Below are positions 63,001-64,000 of a DNA stretch of 64,000 nucleotides, one piece after another (position 1 is the first letter of the stretch; the number at the start of each line of letters is the position of its first letter). A program made the translations under genes and the position numbers. Under the pieces are notes generated by a model. That model did not search any database, was not told the DNA's origin, and saw only the letters and a list, made by a program, of their open reading frames with translations. Where the stretch lies: contig JAIUNZ010000004.1 of the NCBI GenBank assembly GCA_020161455.1, positions 234,986 to 298,985 on the forward strand, read 5' to 3'. Source of the stretch: Bacteroidota bacterium (GTDB lineage Bacteria > Bacteroidota > Bacteroidia > Flavobacteriales > Flavobacteriaceae).

Positions 63001-64000
63001 TAATTTCTCCAATTAATTCCGTTAATGGAACAGATGGACAACAAATTTTCATTCGTTATCTAGACAACGCTACAAATGGTGTTGATACTGGATTTTTTAC
63101 TTTACATGTCAACCCAAAACCAACAGCTACCATTTCTGGAGCGGTTTCTATATGTTCAGGTCAAACCGCTACTATTAATTTTACGGGGACACCAAATGCT
63201 GTGATTAATTTCTCAGGTGGGTCGGTAACTCTAAATGCGGCTGGAACTGCTACGTTTACAACACCTGCATTATCTGCTACTACTAGTTATTCATTAATAG
63301 ATGTTACTATTCCAGCAACAGGTTGTTCTAGTATTTTCACCGATTCAATTACTATAACGGTTTACGATTTACCAACAGCTACAATTTCAGGAACTACTAC
63401 AGTTTGTGTAAATGATGCTCAACCTTCCATAACGTTTACAGGAGCAAATTCGACATCACCATACACCTTTACTTATTTAGATCCAGCAGGTGCAACGCAA
63501 ACCATTACTACTACAACTGGTAGTTCTATTGGATTGTCAGTTTCTACGGCTATTGCAGGTACTTTTAACTATCAATTAGTAAGTGTCTCAAATAGCACTA
63601 CACCGGTTTGTTCTCAAAATCAATCGGGTACAGCAACTGTAACCGTGAATCCACTACCTTCTGTCTCAATTTCGGGAACTGTGTCCATTTGTTCTGGTAA
63701 TACTGCAACAATAACGTTTACAGGTACACCTGACGCTGTTGTAGATTATACAGTTGGTAGCACTCCAGCACAAATAATATTAGATGCTACTGGAAATGCA
63801 ACTTTAGTTACATCGGCTTTAACAGCTACGAATGTTCCAACAACAGTTACTTATACTTTAGTAAATGTAACTAATCCAACTACTAATTGTTCTAAATTAA
63901 TTGGAGGTTCCGCAGTGATTACAGTCATTCCCCTTCCCACCGCTACCATCACAGGAGATGCCATAGTTTGTCAAGGTTCACCATCACGTACAATAACCTT
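60060..64000 (+). CDS. Very large secreted adhesin with SprB-type and Ig-like repeats, partial (C-terminus beyond right edge)
   Basis: The frame starts at ATG 60060 and stays open for more than 1,310 codons to the edge. It opens with a signal peptide (MKNGLLLLLCFLFVNSLNSQ). A carbohydrate-binding-like sandwich spans about 21-215 (NLLTNGDFENG ... FAIDEMMLTS). A SprB-type repeat follows at about 218-285 (NATCATANNGSMTVLGL ... PPGVYTVTVTDS), then Ig-like units (SPTVTTVYTVTSTVGSC). A Cys-rich domain (about 530-775) contains FSFCFYGQNYTSCNAGTNG. From 63120 onward, units begin with PTATISG or PSVSISG at spacings of about 250-290 bases. Ser/Thr-rich composition and few charges are typical of gliding-motility-associated or biofilm adhesins exported by the type IX system; a sorting domain would lie beyond the window. 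Confidence 0.88.
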   Translation, partial: MKNGLLLLLCFLFVNSLNSQNLLTNGDFENGANVGYITNGAGYNQLTAPFSGTTVPGNYAVTNFPKTINTANFLFVGDKTSGNGKMLIIDGKSTTAGNTRFWSAGNAGSGVTGLTIGTTYVFSYWIRSVSSLVTNAATQADISVLVTGGNLQTLVTGASLAPLPAVGWKQVAYTFVATATTVQIEMWNTKGSTVGNDFAIDEMMLTSDLMVTANVTNATCATANNGSMTVLGLLGVPPYINYSISGPVNQNNATGIFPNLPPGVYTVTVTDSALPTASTATLTNVVVGPQLTVSLDETICATVPITLNVGGSSSTYTWTANPADATLTTPNASSITVSPTVTTVYTVTSTVGSCAQMSKSVTVTVLPSTIPTFDPVAPICIGDTFAALPTTSTNGIIGTWSPAIDNTITTTYTFTPTVPAQCLLNAQITLTVNQATVNPPIDQTICPGNVATVNLVGTAFSTVTLTNQDGATFVGNIGPAGTGTFVTPILQSTQVYTVVKVKNFFTQCERFYTGMSFTITVVPNGCATVGTVPAPGTQPLDLTLCSPGECRTIEANISDVPSTTSYAASQIPYCPYPFTGPGYNIVPITSGDDFWSPLINLPFSFCFYGQNYTSCNAGTNGLLTFRSVTAGGFCDWPDTSVSIANIINQQQSIFGVFQDTDMSVPPSAPDFQVNWVLEGTYPCRKLIVNFYHLGQWNSTGSNPGLQTSQIVLYEVSNIIEVFVERRVAGTPWAGSGVIGIIGSSGAQSLAAPNRDTGAWSANMEAWRFTPTGPNVPVLIKWFEGPTQIGTGPSITVCPTATTTYTLNAEYTICNAIQTATSNVTLTVNPDLTSAPINIPQCVPNNLFDLTQNNINILGSLDPNDYDISYHLTQAEANVLGNPIMNPTAYPIVGASQTIYAAIFLNAFGCIVVKPFVISLTNCTPTLTIPPDLTLCENTIGSGVATFDFTPQIPIILGGNSPTDYTVSFHTSLLGATNNTGIISPINSVNGTDGQQIFIRYLDNATNGVDTGFFTLHVNPKPTATISGAVSICSGQTATINFTGTPNAVINFSGGSVTLNAAGTATFTTPALSATTSYSLIDVTIPATGCSSIFTDSITITVYDLPTATISGTTTVCVNDAQPSITFTGANSTSPYTFTYLDPAGATQTITTTTGSSIGLSVSTAIAGTFNYQLVSVSNSTTPVCSQNQSGTATVTVNPLPSVSISGTVSICSGNTATITFTGTPDAVVDYTVGSTPAQIILDATGNATLVTSALTATNVPTTVTYTLVNVTNPTTNCSKLIGGSAVITVIPLPTATITGDAIVCQGSPSRTIT

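Noticed and set aside
63111-64000. CRISPR array
   Set aside because: The repeats are degenerate, in frame, about 250-290 bases apart and encode protein modules.

Overview
The window is chromosomal DNA of a flavobacterium, most likely Flavobacterium or a close relative in the Flavobacteriaceae. The base composition is strongly AT-rich. Start codons mostly lack Shine-Dalgarno sequences. Many promoters fit the Bacteroidota pattern TTG-N19..21-TAnnTTTG. The gene content also fits: a type IX secretion sorting domain, a SprB-repeat-like adhesin, carboxypeptidase-regulatory-like surface proteins, a DUF3810 protein and the ftsK-lolA-lptF/G order. No rRNA, tRNA, CRISPR array, prophage or intact insertion sequence was recognised.

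Layout. 1-5700 (minus) is an envelope and division cluster: lptF/G (cut by the left edge), lolA, ftsK, a DgkA-type kinase and thiol peroxidase. 5.8-8.4 kb holds a methyltransferase and an amino acid permease. 8.5-10 kb is a peroxide-defence module (2-Cys peroxiredoxin, thioredoxin, small acidic protein) with an upstream dyad region. 10-16.2 kb holds DoxX, a DUF4349 lipoprotein and a plus-strand run pabB-tilS-dsbD. 16.4-18.2 kb is a decayed type II restriction-modification operon in which both genes carry in-frame nonsense codons. 18.4-25.9 kb holds csp, a UvrD/PcrA helicase, a YciO-like protein, a DUF3810 protease-like membrane protein and PepD. 26-30.4 kb holds lpxD, prfB with a textbook +1 programmed frameshift, threonine aldolase, a TauE-type permease and YbaB. 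30.5-33.7 kb holds oligopeptidase B and a cysteine synthase. 34-40.8 kb holds a lipoprotein, rlmN, an O-methyltransferase, PAP2, TatA, two tandem surface proteins, PepE and YebC. 41-48 kb is a T9SS-secreted Omp28-like protein followed by glycine, tyrosine and purine metabolism (gcvT, fumarylacetoacetase, glyA, guaC). 48-53 kb holds a pentapeptide protein, two NUDIX enzymes, pyrE, a DbpA-like helicase and coaD. 53-59.9 kb is a wall, lipoprotein and translation group (ddl, PASTA protein, RluA, lgt, yidD, cysS, folE). The right edge cuts a very large secreted adhesin at 60060.

Most of the window is ordinary core genome. The points most worth a second look are the inactivated restriction-modification operon; the prfB frameshift site, which uses a perfect AGGAGG in a lineage that hardly uses Shine-Dalgarno pairing to start translation; a perfect dyad between the -33 and -7 elements of the prfB promoter; and paired dyads upstream of the peroxiredoxin promoter. 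Several start codons were moved because a promoter -7 element lies on or just after the longest possible start (pabB, pepE, doxX). I found no convincing new multi-gene system.
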